Below, in pieces: positions 8,453 through 16,202 of a DNA stretch of 64,000 bases. Every line of letters starts with the position of its first letter. Positions within the stretch are counted from its first letter, which is position 1. This DNA comes from Aureispira sp. CCB-E (lineage in GTDB: Bacteria > Bacteroidota > Bacteroidia > Chitinophagales > Saprospiraceae): the NCBI RefSeq assembly GCF_031326345.1, contig NZ_CP133671.1, positions 4,588,001-4,652,000 on the forward strand, written 5' to 3'. The position numbers were made by a program, and so were the translations under genes. Under the pieces are notes generated by a model. That model was not told the origin of the DNA. It saw only the letters and a program-made list of their open reading frames with translations, and did not search any database.

Positions 8453-9234
8453 GGTTGTGTTGTTAAATGTATGATGGAAGTTCATTGAAATAAAAGACAA
8501 AAATTTTAAACAAATGCCATTGATACTTAAGTTTCTTAGAAAACTTGGTAGTTCTTCGGTGAAATCGTGCAATTTTAGAGCGAATAAGAGTATTAATACC
8601 TTCAATATCTTTAGTAAAAGATTTACCAATAATATGTTGATAATAAGGTAAGACCTCTTTAAAACTCTTAAAAGCATCTGTACAGTAAAATTCAATTTCT
8701 ATATCTAGACACTTTAATTGTGTCATTAAATATCGAAGTTGCTTTTTTGTACGTTTGCCCATTGTTACAGCTAATATTTCTTTGGTCTCAGGAGCGTAAA
8801 CGTAGAAAACCCACACTTTTTTACCTTTCTGATTCACAAAGGAATATAACTCATCAATTTGCACTTTTTTATACTTCTTTTGTCTAGGAGTAATTTTAAT
8901 TTTTTCTCCTTGCTCTAGTATAAATCGAAGAGTAGTTTTAGGACTAATTCCAAATATTTTGTAACAATCTCTAATACCACTACCATGTAATAAAGAACTT
9001 TGTAGCTGGGCTTTCATACTTGGATCTGCTCCTTGGTATAAATATTCAGCTTGAAATTGTTTGCCACAATTCTTACACAGAAAGTTTTGTCTTCCTGTGG
9101 TTTTTTTCCCGTTTTTAACGACCTTTGAATTGTGGCAATGAGGACATTTTATTTGTATAGATATTGAACACATCTTACAAATATAGTCTTCATTGTCTTT
9201 TTTTCTAACTTATCATACAATCTACATCACTACC
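8453..9234 (-). mobile_element. IS1-family insertion sequence, 782 bp
   Basis: The ends carry 25-base inverted repeats that match at 18 of 25 positions. The left end begins GGTTGTGTTGTT and the right end, on the other strand, begins GGTAGTGATGTAG. Both follow the GGTnnTGnTG pattern of IS1-family termini. An 8-bp direct repeat GAAAAAAG flanks it. The size, single transposase gene and target length fit IS1. It looks complete and possibly active. Confidence 0.92.
8463..9173 (-). CDS. IS1-family transposase
   Basis: The product is 236 residues in a single uninterrupted frame, unlike classical IS1, which needs frameshifting between two frames. The N-terminus has a zinc-finger-like Cys set (Cys10, Cys13, Cys33, Cys36; CPHC...CKNC) followed by a helix-turn-helix-like region (GIRDCYKIFGISPKTTLRFI). 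The catalytic domain shows IDELYSFV (Asp107), CTDAFKSF (Asp166) and the C-terminal Glu191 with GINTLIRSKIARFHRRTTKF, the IS1 DDE signature. It cuts and joins DNA at the element ends. The frame is intact and all catalytic positions are present. The stop lies 10 bases inside the left IS end. Confidence 0.92.
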   Translation of the reverse strand: MCSISIQIKCPHCHNSKVVKNGKKTTGRQNFLCKNCGKQFQAEYLYQGADPSMKAQLQSSLLHGSGIRDCYKIFGISPKTTLRFILEQGEKIKITPRQKKYKKVQIDELYSFVNQKGKKVWVFYVYAPETKEILAVTMGKRTKKQLRYLMTQLKCLDIEIEFYCTDAFKSFKEVLPYYQHIIGKSFTKDIEGINTLIRSKIARFHRRTTKFSKKLKYQWHLFKIFVFYFNELPSYI

Positions 9235-9242
9235 GAAAAAAG
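9235..9242. repeat. 8-bp target-site duplication of the IS, right copy
   Basis: GAAAAAAG is identical to 8445-8452 on the other side of the IS. Confidence 0.9.
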
Positions 9243-9379
9243 TATAGTTAAAAATGTAATTGTTTTTAGTGCTGTTCAAAGAAAAAAATTGAAGTTTTAG
9301 CAGGCTAAAACGAGATTTTTTGATGAAGAACAGTGCAAAAAGAATTCTATTTTGCCTATAATTTTTTATGAACGATTAC

Positions 9380-9510
9380 TTAAAGACCTACTCAAACAAT
9401 CGACTGTTTTTATACTTCCCTTGTTTGGGATTGTTGGTGCATTCTTATTCCCTATACTTATGGTGTTATTTTTGAGCCTATTACTGTGTATTCTAAGTCT
9501 TTTCTTTTAG
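9380..9510 (+). pseudogene. Possible remnant of a membrane-protein gene cut by the MITE
   Basis: Immediately outside the right MITE end one frame is open to a TAG at 9508 and encodes KDLLKQSTVFILPLFGIVG followed by a strongly hydrophobic run ending in CILSLFF. The frame runs back into the MITE and has no convincing start (only a TTG near 9353). It could be the tail of a membrane protein whose 5' part was lost when the element arrived, or just T-rich sequence read by chance. The rest of 9510-9994 holds only a promoter-like box and a weak relative of the dispersed repeat near 9843-9895. Confidence 0.22.
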
Positions 9511-9702
9511 AACCATACAACGATAAATTGTATACCCTTATTCATTAGCCTCCCTATAAAGTTCTTTCCACAAGCCAAACAAAGCTAAACAATAATTTAC
9601 CATTTTGCCTCAAAAAGCACTTTCTTTGGTACAAGAAGCCTATATCAGAAATTAGACACAAAAAACTCTCTGACAAAATGGCAGCTTTGCATTCTTTTTT
9701 TG

Positions 9703-9710
9703 TATCTTTG
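9703..9710 (+). promoter_or_regulatory. Candidate promoter -7 box (TATCTTTG) upstream of miaB
   Basis: TATCTTTG followed by CAG matches the Bacteroidota TAnnTTTG box. It lies about 285 bases before the miaB start, leaving a long leader. The -33 element is not clear (a TTTG is present but only 13 bases away). Confidence 0.4.
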
Positions 9711-9994
9711 CAGTGTTATTACTTAATACTCTGTTATTTTTTTAGTTTTTCTATACAAAACATAAAAAAGCATCTTGTATTAGCTTACTTATCAGGCTAT
9801 TAGAATCAAAGCAAATAAAACTGCATCTTACTAATAACCAACGGCGAAGCCCTCACGAAGTAAACAATATGATTTTCCAACGGAGTAATTCTAATTTAAA
9901 GAACAAATTATAAGTTTCCAATCCTGTGAACGATATAGGTAGAAATTAAGTTATTTGTTCGACTTTATAGCGTTTTGAATTTTACAAATTAAAT

Positions 9995-11446
9995 ATGTAC
10001 AACGACAATCCAACAATAAAAAACATAGACGAAAGCAAACAAGGTGATGTTTTCTTCAAAGAGCAAGTCGCTAATCAAACTGATGACAATAACAAAAAAT
10101 TCTACATTGAGAGTTATGGTTGCCAGATGAATTTTAGTGATAGTGAAATTGTTGCCTCTATCCTATCTGAAGTAGGTTATTCTCCAACTAGGGATATGGA
10201 TAACTCTGATTTGATTTTGATCAATACTTGTTCTATCCGAGAAAAAGCAGAGGATACCGTTCGCAAGCGATTGCGTGTCTTTGACAAAATCAAAGACAAA
10301 AAACCAGGTACTTTAGTAGGCGTCTTAGGTTGTATGGCTGAGCGATTGAAGCAAAAATTGCTTGACCAAGAAAAATTAGTGGATTTGGTGGTCGGACCAG
10401 ATGCTTACCGTGATCTTCCCAACTTGATTGCAACAGCAGAAGATGGAGATAAAGGAATCAATGTATTTCTATCTAGGGAAGAAACTTATTCAAATATCAA
10501 TCCTGTTCGATTGGGAAGCAATGGAGTAACCGCTTTTGTAACCATCATGAGAGGTTGTGATAATATGTGTTCGTTCTGTGTGGTTCCTTTCACTCGTGGA
10601 CGAGAACGTAGCCGTGATCCTTTTTCTATTTTGGCAGAATGTACCGACTTATTCAACAGAGGTTTTCGTGAAGTTACCCTTTTGGGTCAAAATGTAGATT
10701 CTTATAAATGGAAAAATCCAGATACAGATGAAACCATTGATTTTGCGGATTTATTAGAATTGACGGCTAAAGTCAGCCCAGATTTGCGTGTACGTTTTTC
10801 TACTTCACACCCCAAGGACATTACCGATAAGGTCTTGTTCAATATGGCAAAATATGAAAATATTTGTAAGTACATTCACCTACCTGTTCAGTCTGGTAAT
10901 TCTAATATTCTTAAAAAAATGAATCGTACCTACGATAGAGAATGGTACATCAACAAAATACATCGTATCTACGAAATTATGCCTGATTGTGCCATTTCTT
11001 CAGATATGATTGCTGGTTTCTGTGGTGAAACAGAAGAGGAACACCAAGAGACACTTTCTATCATGGAGATTGCTCAATATAGTATGTCTTATATGTTCTT
11101 TTATTCTGAGCGTCCCAATACACTAGCGCATAAAAAATACGAAGACGATGTTCCTTTGGAAGTTAAAAAACGTCGTTTGAATGAAATTATCCGTTTGCAA
11201 AATCAAATGTCATTTGAGCACAATCGCAAAGAAGTAGGGCAATATCACAAAATTTTGATTGAGAAAGTTTCTAAAAAGTCAGACCAAGAATTGGCAGGGC
11301 GTACCTCTCAAAACAAAATGGTCGTTTTCCCTCGTGAAGATGCCCAAATAGGTACTTATGCCTATGTCAAAATTCACGACTTCACTTCTGCTACTCTAAA
11401 AGGAACATTAGTAGACGAAGCAGAATACTTGCAACACAAGGCTTAA
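9995..11446 (+). CDS. miaB: tRNA-2-methylthio-N6-dimethylallyladenosine synthase MiaB
   Basis: MiaB is a radical-SAM methylthiotransferase that adds a 2-methylthio group to i6A37 of tRNAs reading UNN codons. The 483-residue product has all three domains. The N-terminal UPF0004 domain has Cys43 (YGCQMN), Cys79 ([16 protein letters not shown]) and Cys near 115 (LGCMAERL). The radical-SAM core has the CxxxCxxC motif at Cys188, Cys192 and Cys195 ([20 protein letters not shown]). A C-terminal TRAM domain begins around 410. Length is typical, with an N-terminal extension of about 30 residues that is common in this phylum. From family knowledge, miaB in Bacteroidota often sits near a sigma-54-type regulator, as it does here at 14773, with four genes in between. 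Confidence 0.97.
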   Translation: MYNDNPTIKNIDESKQGDVFFKEQVANQTDDNNKKFYIESYGCQMNFSDSEIVASILSEVGYSPTRDMDNSDLILINTCSIREKAEDTVRKRLRVFDKIKDKKPGTLVGVLGCMAERLKQKLLDQEKLVDLVVGPDAYRDLPNLIATAEDGDKGINVFLSREETYSNINPVRLGSNGVTAFVTIMRGCDNMCSFCVVPFTRGRERSRDPFSILAECTDLFNRGFREVTLLGQNVDSYKWKNPDTDETIDFADLLELTAKVSPDLRVRFSTSHPKDITDKVLFNMAKYENICKYIHLPVQSGNSNILKKMNRTYDREWYINKIHRIYEIMPDCAISSDMIAGFCGETEEEHQETLSIMEIAQYSMSYMFFYSERPNTLAHKKYEDDVPLEVKKRRLNEIIRLQNQMSFEHNRKEVGQYHKILIEKVSKKSDQELAGRTSQNKMVVFPREDAQIGTYAYVKIHDFTSATLKGTLVDEAEYLQHKA

Positions 11447-11458
11447 TACAATCTATGT

Positions 11459-11950
11459 ATGAAAGCAAGTAAACGATTGCATTTTAGATCCTTAACAACA
11501 GAAGATACAACGGCATTAATTCGCATTTATTCGGATGCAGAAGCGATGAAATTTAGGGCTAATCCTCCTCTCTTAAACGAAGAGGAGGCGCTCCAAATGA
11601 TTAAAAAGGCAACGCAGGAAGCTGCCCATTTTTCGTCTAAAAGATGGGCGATTGCTAAAAACGATACCAATGAGTTAATTGGCACTTGCGTCTTGACCTA
11701 TGATAAACAAGAGCCAACCTGTACCATTGGGTATTCTATTGGTAAAATGTTTTGGAATAAAGGATATGGCAAAGAGTTGCTACATGCAATGGTTCAAGAA
11801 GTAAGAACAACCAACTGCAAAACGATAAAAGCTTTTGTCCATCCTCAAAATTTGGCTTCTATAGCTATTTTAGAAAAGGAACAGTTTTATCAAGCTGATG
11901 CAAGCGCATCTGAAAATCTATTGACGTATTGTTTGAATATAATGTTATAA
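11459..11950 (+). CDS. GNAT-family N-acetyltransferase (RimJ/RimL-like)
   Basis: The product is 163 residues covering a full GNAT fold. The N-terminal strand is LHFRSLTTEDTTALIRIYSD, then come the central WAIAKNDTNELIGTCVLTYD and TIGYSIGKMFWNKGYGKELL, which carries the acetyl-CoA pyrophosphate-binding Q/RxxGxG/A-type turn (NKGYGKE). The final helix NLASIAILEK precedes a short tail. The RimJ-like pattern suggests acetylation of an amino group on a protein or small molecule; the substrate is unknown. It starts 12 bases after the miaB stop and overlaps the next GNAT gene by 22 bases, so the three are probably cotranscribed. Confidence 0.85.
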   Translation: MKASKRLHFRSLTTEDTTALIRIYSDAEAMKFRANPPLLNEEEALQMIKKATQEAAHFSSKRWAIAKNDTNELIGTCVLTYDKQEPTCTIGYSIGKMFWNKGYGKELLHAMVQEVRTTNCKTIKAFVHPQNLASIAILEKEQFYQADASASENLLTYCLNIML

Positions 11951-12402
11951 CTAGACGCTGTTCTAAGGAAGAAGAAATTCCTTATGATTTGCTACTGCTT
12001 GCTGATGAAACGATAGAAGCTATTAATCGATACATCCATCAATCGGATTGTTATGTCTTTGAACACCAAGGGCAGCTGCTTGGTTTATATGTCTTATTCC
12101 CCATCAACAATCATTGCATAGAAATAAAAAACATTGCTGTTTTAGAAAGTGCTCAAGGCAAAGGAATTGGCACGTTGTTAATTAGAGATGCCATCCAAAA
12201 AGCAAAGGAGCAATCCTATACAACCATTCTTATAGGTACTGCTAATACGGCCTTCAAACAGTTGTATTTGTACCAAAAAGAGGGATTTGAAATTGATGAC
12301 ATCAAAAAGAATTTTTTTATTGATAATTATCCAACGCCTATTTACGAAAAAGGAATTCTTTTGAACCATATGATCATGCTAAAAAAAACAATTGAACAAT
12401 AG
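11929..12402 (+). CDS. GNAT-family N-acetyltransferase
   Basis: The product is 157 residues with a GNAT fold. The acetyl-CoA-binding segment is IAVLESAQGKGIGTLLIRDA, which has the QGKGIG motif A. It is followed by the strand TTILIGTANTAFKQLYLYQK and the typical GFEIDD region. The frame has no ATG upstream of the conserved part. The likely start is the TTG at 11929, inside the end of the preceding GNAT gene, which suggests translational coupling. The close of the protein (YPTPIYEKGILLNHMIMLKK) resembles small GNATs annotated in Firmicutes and Bacteroidota as acting on unknown amines. Substrate unknown. Two adjacent but clearly divergent GNATs argue against a recent duplication. Confidence 0.8.
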   Translation: MFEYNVITRRCSKEEEIPYDLLLLADETIEAINRYIHQSDCYVFEHQGQLLGLYVLFPINNHCIEIKNIAVLESAQGKGIGTLLIRDAIQKAKEQSYTTILIGTANTAFKQLYLYQKEGFEIDDIKKNFFIDNYPTPIYEKGILLNHMIMLKKTIEQ

Positions 12403-12440
12403 CTCCTAATCCTAAACACGTTAATTAAAATATTCTTACA

Positions 12441-13079
12441 ATGATAAAATCACTCTTCTTTTCTCTCTCTCTTATACTTTTATTGTTGTATAGTTGCAAC
12501 CAACAACCTACTCCAATCGAACAGGATCCAATTTCAACACTTCCCGAACCAACTACCTATCAATCTCAAACACTTCCTGAATCGCCTCCTGCAACAACAA
12601 CACCTCGTAAATCGTCTGGCACCATGACCAATCAGCCCATTGAAGACATGGCTCCCGCTGTTGTGAATCAAGATTTGATGATAGCACCTAAAGAGCTATT
12701 GGGGTATGTACAAGCAGCTATTATTCCTAGCTACAAAGATTGGGTTTTATTCAAAAATGGAACGTATATTATTTTTGATTACATAGATACGATTCCTGAT
12801 ATTCAACAATCTGCTTTACGCTATTTAGCACAATACAAACCTAAAACGATTGCAGATACTAACTGGGATTTTACCATTAGCGACTTGGATCAGGTAGAAG
12901 GTTGGTCGGTGTACGGAAATGGTTATGGAATATATACTTTTGTACATCCAACTGAATTGAGCATCAATCCTAGTCCTCAACAAATTGGAGCTTATGCCAA
13001 AGCCAAAAGGGCACTAGACGAGGAGAAGCCCAAAATACTTTTCATTAGTAGCAAGGATGGAATTCTAGAGATTCAATAA
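12441..13079 (+). CDS. Lipoprotein of unknown function
   Basis: The product is 212 residues. It has a lipoprotein signal (MIKSLFFSLSLILLLLYSC, Cys19), then a Pro/Thr-rich linker to about residue 75, consistent with a tether, and a compact C-terminal domain of about 130 residues. That domain contains SYKDWVLFKNGTYIIFDYID and an aromatic-rich centre (DLDQVEGWSVYGNGYGIYTF). I do not recognise it. It lies between the GNAT genes and the DUF4139 gene, all on the same strand with gaps of 38 and 46 bases, so it probably belongs to the same transcript. Confidence 0.7.
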   Translation: MIKSLFFSLSLILLLLYSCNQQPTPIEQDPISTLPEPTTYQSQTLPESPPATTTPRKSSGTMTNQPIEDMAPAVVNQDLMIAPKELLGYVQAAIIPSYKDWVLFKNGTYIIFDYIDTIPDIQQSALRYLAQYKPKTIADTNWDFTISDLDQVEGWSVYGNGYGIYTFVHPTELSINPSPQQIGAYAKAKRALDEEKPKILFISSKDGILEIQ

Positions 13080-13125
13080 AAAACTCCTCTACTTAATTTA
13101 ATTATTCGTTTCAAGCCACAAAATT

Positions 13126-14766
13126 ATGCCTTCAAAATCAAGTTTATCAACATTTTTAATCTGCCTATTAGTTTGTATTACAACGCAAGCTCAAGAAGGA
13201 TTGAACATTGAATCTGTTTCTATTTTTAAGAACAAAACTGCATTCTTTGTAAAAAAAGGAACTGTTGCTACCCAAAACAATAGTTGGCTGATTTTAGGAG
13301 ATACCATCCCCGCCGCTTTAAACGGAACGTTTTGGCTCAACTCTCCTGACAATGATTTTAAATTGGTAAAAGCTTACAAAAAAACCATTAAAACAAAAGA
13401 GCAAGCAGTAGCTAGTGATTTTGCAGCTATGCTAGCTTTGAACGATGGAAAAACAGCAACACTATATTTTAAAGATACGCTATACACAGGGAAAATTTTA
13501 TTCATGCAAGTAACGCCCAAAAAGAAACCCGATGCTCCCAATCTAAAAGCTCCATTATTCGCTTTAATTACCAAAGAAGGTAAAACTATGGTATTCAAAG
13601 AGAGCAGTATTAATGGGTTGATGCACATCGAATTTTCTAACACGCCTCAATTTACTTATGACTATACTCAGTCAAAACAATTGCCTGCTCTGCAAATTGA
13701 TTTTAAATCAGATAAACCCAAACAGGCTTTGGATATGATGTATTTATGCAATGGGTTGGCTTGGAAACCCGATTATAAAATTGAATTGATTGAAGAAAAT
13801 AAAGCCAAATTATCCCTTCGGTCTACCGTTTTGAATGAAGCAGAAGACATCAGCACCAAAAAACTTAATTTAGTAGCCGGTGTTCCCAATTTTAAATATG
13901 CTACAAGCATTTCTGAATTAATTAATTTTTTAGACATTCATATTGGAGGATTTGCCAATAACGTTCAAGCATTTGGTAACATTGCGATTCCTCAAAACCA
14001 GTTCAATGAAACGGTCTACAACAGTCCAACTACTTTTTCGGGCAATACAACGACCGCCTCACCTGCTCCCTCTTTTGGCGAGGCTACTGCTATGGAAGAT
14101 CTATATTTTTATACACTCAATGATGTTGTTCTAAAAAAAGGGGAACGAGCTTTCTTTGATATTTTCACAGTTGATGTTCCCGTAGAGCATATTTATGAAG
14201 CAGTTCTATCAGACAATAACATTACCTATGCCTTAGAATATAGCTTCATAAAAAAAGAAAATCCTGTTGTTCATACCATTAAACTAACCAACAATTCTAA
14301 GTTTACGTGGACAGCTGGTTCTGCACTCGTTTTAAAAAATGATAAAAACCAACAAGCTCCTATTAGCCAAGATAAATTGGGCTATACTTCCCAGAAAGAT
14401 GATATTTCTGTCAAACTTACGGAAGCACCTGATGTTAGTGTCCGCTTTTTAGAAAAAGAAACCAATCGTACTCCCAATAAAAAAAGCTTAAAGAAGGGAA
14501 ATTATACTTATTATAATGATTTAGTAGAGGTTGAAGCAGAAGTAACGGTTCATAATTACAAAAACAAAGCCATCCGCCTAGACCTAAAACGTGCTATTGC
14601 TGGTGAATTGGATAAATCCAACCTTGAATGGCAATTGGCTCCAAGGGTGCAGTTTGGCTATACTTTAAATAAAAAAACGGATGTATGCTGGGAGCTAAAA
14701 TTGAAAGCCGGTGAAGAAAAAGTCATTCGATATACTTACTCATTTTATACATCTGAACACAGATAA
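13126..14766 (+). CDS. DUF4139-domain secreted protein
   Basis: The product is 546 residues with a signal peptide (about 1-22, ending TTQAQ). The N-terminal part (about 25-190) matches the start of mucoidy-inhibitor-like proteins (ESVSIFKNKTAFFVKKGTV). The rest fits DUF4139, with LCNGLAWKPDYKIELIEENK, LRSTVLNEAEDI and, near the end, EVEAEVTVHNYKNKAIRLDL and GEEKVIRYTYSF. The family is predicted to be beta-sandwich and extracytoplasmic; its function is not known. The stop is only 6 bases before the sigma-54-type regulator, so the two are very likely cotranscribed. Confidence 0.82.
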   Translation: MPSKSSLSTFLICLLVCITTQAQEGLNIESVSIFKNKTAFFVKKGTVATQNNSWLILGDTIPAALNGTFWLNSPDNDFKLVKAYKKTIKTKEQAVASDFAAMLALNDGKTATLYFKDTLYTGKILFMQVTPKKKPDAPNLKAPLFALITKEGKTMVFKESSINGLMHIEFSNTPQFTYDYTQSKQLPALQIDFKSDKPKQALDMMYLCNGLAWKPDYKIELIEENKAKLSLRSTVLNEAEDISTKKLNLVAGVPNFKYATSISELINFLDIHIGGFANNVQAFGNIAIPQNQFNETVYNSPTTFSGNTTTASPAPSFGEATAMEDLYFYTLNDVVLKKGERAFFDIFTVDVPVEHIYEAVLSDNNITYALEYSFIKKENPVVHTIKLTNNSKFTWTAGSALVLKNDKNQQAPISQDKLGYTSQKDDISVKLTEAPDVSVRFLEKETNRTPNKKSLKKGNYTYYNDLVEVEAEVTVHNYKNKAIRLDLKRAIAGELDKSNLEWQLAPRVQFGYTLNKKTDVCWELKLKAGEEKVIRYTYSFYTSEHR

Positions 14767-14772
14767 TACTAT

Positions 14773-16065
14773 ATGAATTTACAATCAATTAAACAACGTT
14801 TTGGAATTATAGGTAATTCTCCAACCTTAAATCATGCCTTGCAAATAGCCGTACAAGTGGCACCAACAGATTTATCTGTACTCATAGAGGGGGCAAGTGG
14901 TGTTGGAAAAGAATCTTTTTCCAAAATTATACACAATTTATCGAGTCGAAAGCATCAAAAATTTATTGCCATTAACTGTGGTGCTTTGCCCGAAAGCACG
15001 TTGTATTCTGAACTCTTTGGGCATACTAAAAATGCCTTTACAGGAGCAACAACAGAACGAAAAGGTTATTTTGAAACGGTCAATGGTGGAACTATTTTCT
15101 TAGATGAAATTGGAGAAATGCCTGCCAAACTACAACAGTTCTTACTGCGTGTTTTGGAACAAGGTGAGTTTGTCAAAATGGGTTCCAACAAAGTTGAAAA
15201 AACAGATGTTCGGGTCATTGCAGCCACTAATGTTAAGCTACTGGAGAATGTACAGCAAGGGAAATTTAGAGAAGATTTGTACTATCGACTCAATACGGTT
15301 CCCATCAAGGTTCCTCCATTAAAAGATCGTTCAGAAGATATTCACATTTTGTTCCGAAAATTTGCAGCTGACTTTGCAGAACGTTATAAAACGACTCCCG
15401 TTCGTTTGGACGAACGAGCCCAGCTACTATTAGAAAATTATAGTTGGCCAGGTAATATCCGAGAGTTAAAAAACATCGCCTTACAAGTATCTGCCCTTTC
15501 TGATAGTAAAACAATTACCGCAGACGAACTCTTGCAATTTATTCCCAAGGCATTGGATAGAAATCTGCCAGCAGTCAGCAATCAATTTGGAGGCGGTTTT
15601 GATAATGCCGCAGGTTCTGGTTTTTATGAACGGGAGATTTTGTTCAAGTTTTTGTATGAGATGAAAAAAGATTTGGCTGATCTAAAAACATTGATTGCCG
15701 AAATTGCTCATACCAATAATCTTCAAATGCCTAATGGCACAACAGCTTCGAGTCTAACGCCTGTCCCCAGTTTTCAAGCTCAAACCAAGGCTAGCTTTAA
15801 CAACTCGGACTATGAGGAAGAAAATTACGAGGAACACAATAGCAAACATACTCCTATTGTCATCAATTCTGAACGACCTGTTAGTAATAAATATAGCGAT
15901 GTGGAAGAAATTGAAGAATCCTTATCCATTGAAGATATGGAGCAAGAGTTAATCAAAAAAGCGCTAGCCAAACATCGAGGAAAGCGCAAAGAAGCGGCAA
16001 AGGAACTCGGCATTTCAGAACGGACATTGTATCGAAAAATTCGTCAATATGAAATTGAGGCTTAA
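14773..16065 (+). CDS. Sigma-54-dependent transcriptional regulator (AAA+ with Fis-type HTH, no receiver)
   Basis: The product is 430 residues. It starts directly with the AAA+ sigma-54 activation domain (about 8-245). Walker A is EGASGVGKES, the sigma-54-contact loop reads NAFTGAT in place of the usual GAFTGA, Walker B is GGTIFLDEIGEMP, and the R-finger region is YYRLNTVPIKVPPLKDR. A linker of about 120 residues, acidic towards its end, leads to a C-terminal Fis helix-turn-helix (KEAAKELGISERTLYRKIRQ). No phosphoacceptor or sensory domain is present, so the input is unknown. The Phe-Thr-Gly of the contact loop is kept, so it should still remodel sigma-54 holoenzyme. From family knowledge, such regulators often follow miaB in this phylum, but no lptE or secG follows here. 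Confidence 0.93.
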   Translation: MNLQSIKQRFGIIGNSPTLNHALQIAVQVAPTDLSVLIEGASGVGKESFSKIIHNLSSRKHQKFIAINCGALPESTLYSELFGHTKNAFTGATTERKGYFETVNGGTIFLDEIGEMPAKLQQFLLRVLEQGEFVKMGSNKVEKTDVRVIAATNVKLLENVQQGKFREDLYYRLNTVPIKVPPLKDRSEDIHILFRKFAADFAERYKTTPVRLDERAQLLLENYSWPGNIRELKNIALQVSALSDSKTITADELLQFIPKALDRNLPAVSNQFGGGFDNAAGSGFYEREILFKFLYEMKKDLADLKTLIAEIAHTNNLQMPNGTTASSLTPVPSFQAQTKASFNNSDYEEENYEEHNSKHTPIVINSERPVSNKYSDVEEIEESLSIEDMEQELIKKALAKHRGKRKEAAKELGISERTLYRKIRQYEIEA

Positions 16066-16147
16066 GTATTCCACGCAGTAGCACCTTGTATTAGTTTTAT
16101 AAATGCAATTGATTTTGCCTCATTTTCTCTTGATAAAATATTCTGAT

Positions 16148-16201
16148 ATAGCACCAAAGATAAACCAACGATCAATAATACGATCTTATTTTTGGTGCTA
16201 T
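16148..16201. terminator. Terminator between the regulator and the membrane-protein gene
   Basis: ATAGCACCAAA and TTTGGTGCTAT pair across a longer arm, with a smaller GATC/GATC pairing inside, and a TTTT follows. It ends the plus-strand operon and overlaps the stop of the convergent gene. The bases before it (about 16070-16100) resemble part of the dispersed intergenic repeat. Confidence 0.65.
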
Positions 16202-16202
16202 T

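Larger units (their letters stand above)
8434..9379. repeat. 156-bp MITE-like element, right copy, interrupted by an IS1-family element
   Basis: Bases 8434-8452 and 9243-9379 together rebuild the 156-bp element of 393-548 in inverted orientation (153 of 156 identical). The internal 790 bases are the IS plus one copy of its 8-bp target duplication. With the left copy it bounds about 7.9 kb of accessory DNA. Confidence 0.8.

Noticed and set aside
8381-8695. 104-codon minus-strand frame overlapping the transposase end
   Set aside because: It crosses the exact IS boundary and lies in another frame of the transposase gene; its hydrophobic composition comes from AT-rich sequence.
385-9387. 8-bp target duplication around the whole MITE-bounded block or around single MITE copies
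   Set aside because: The flanks TGTAATAA, TTAAAATA, ACTTTTAA and TTAAAGAC do not match in any expected pairing.
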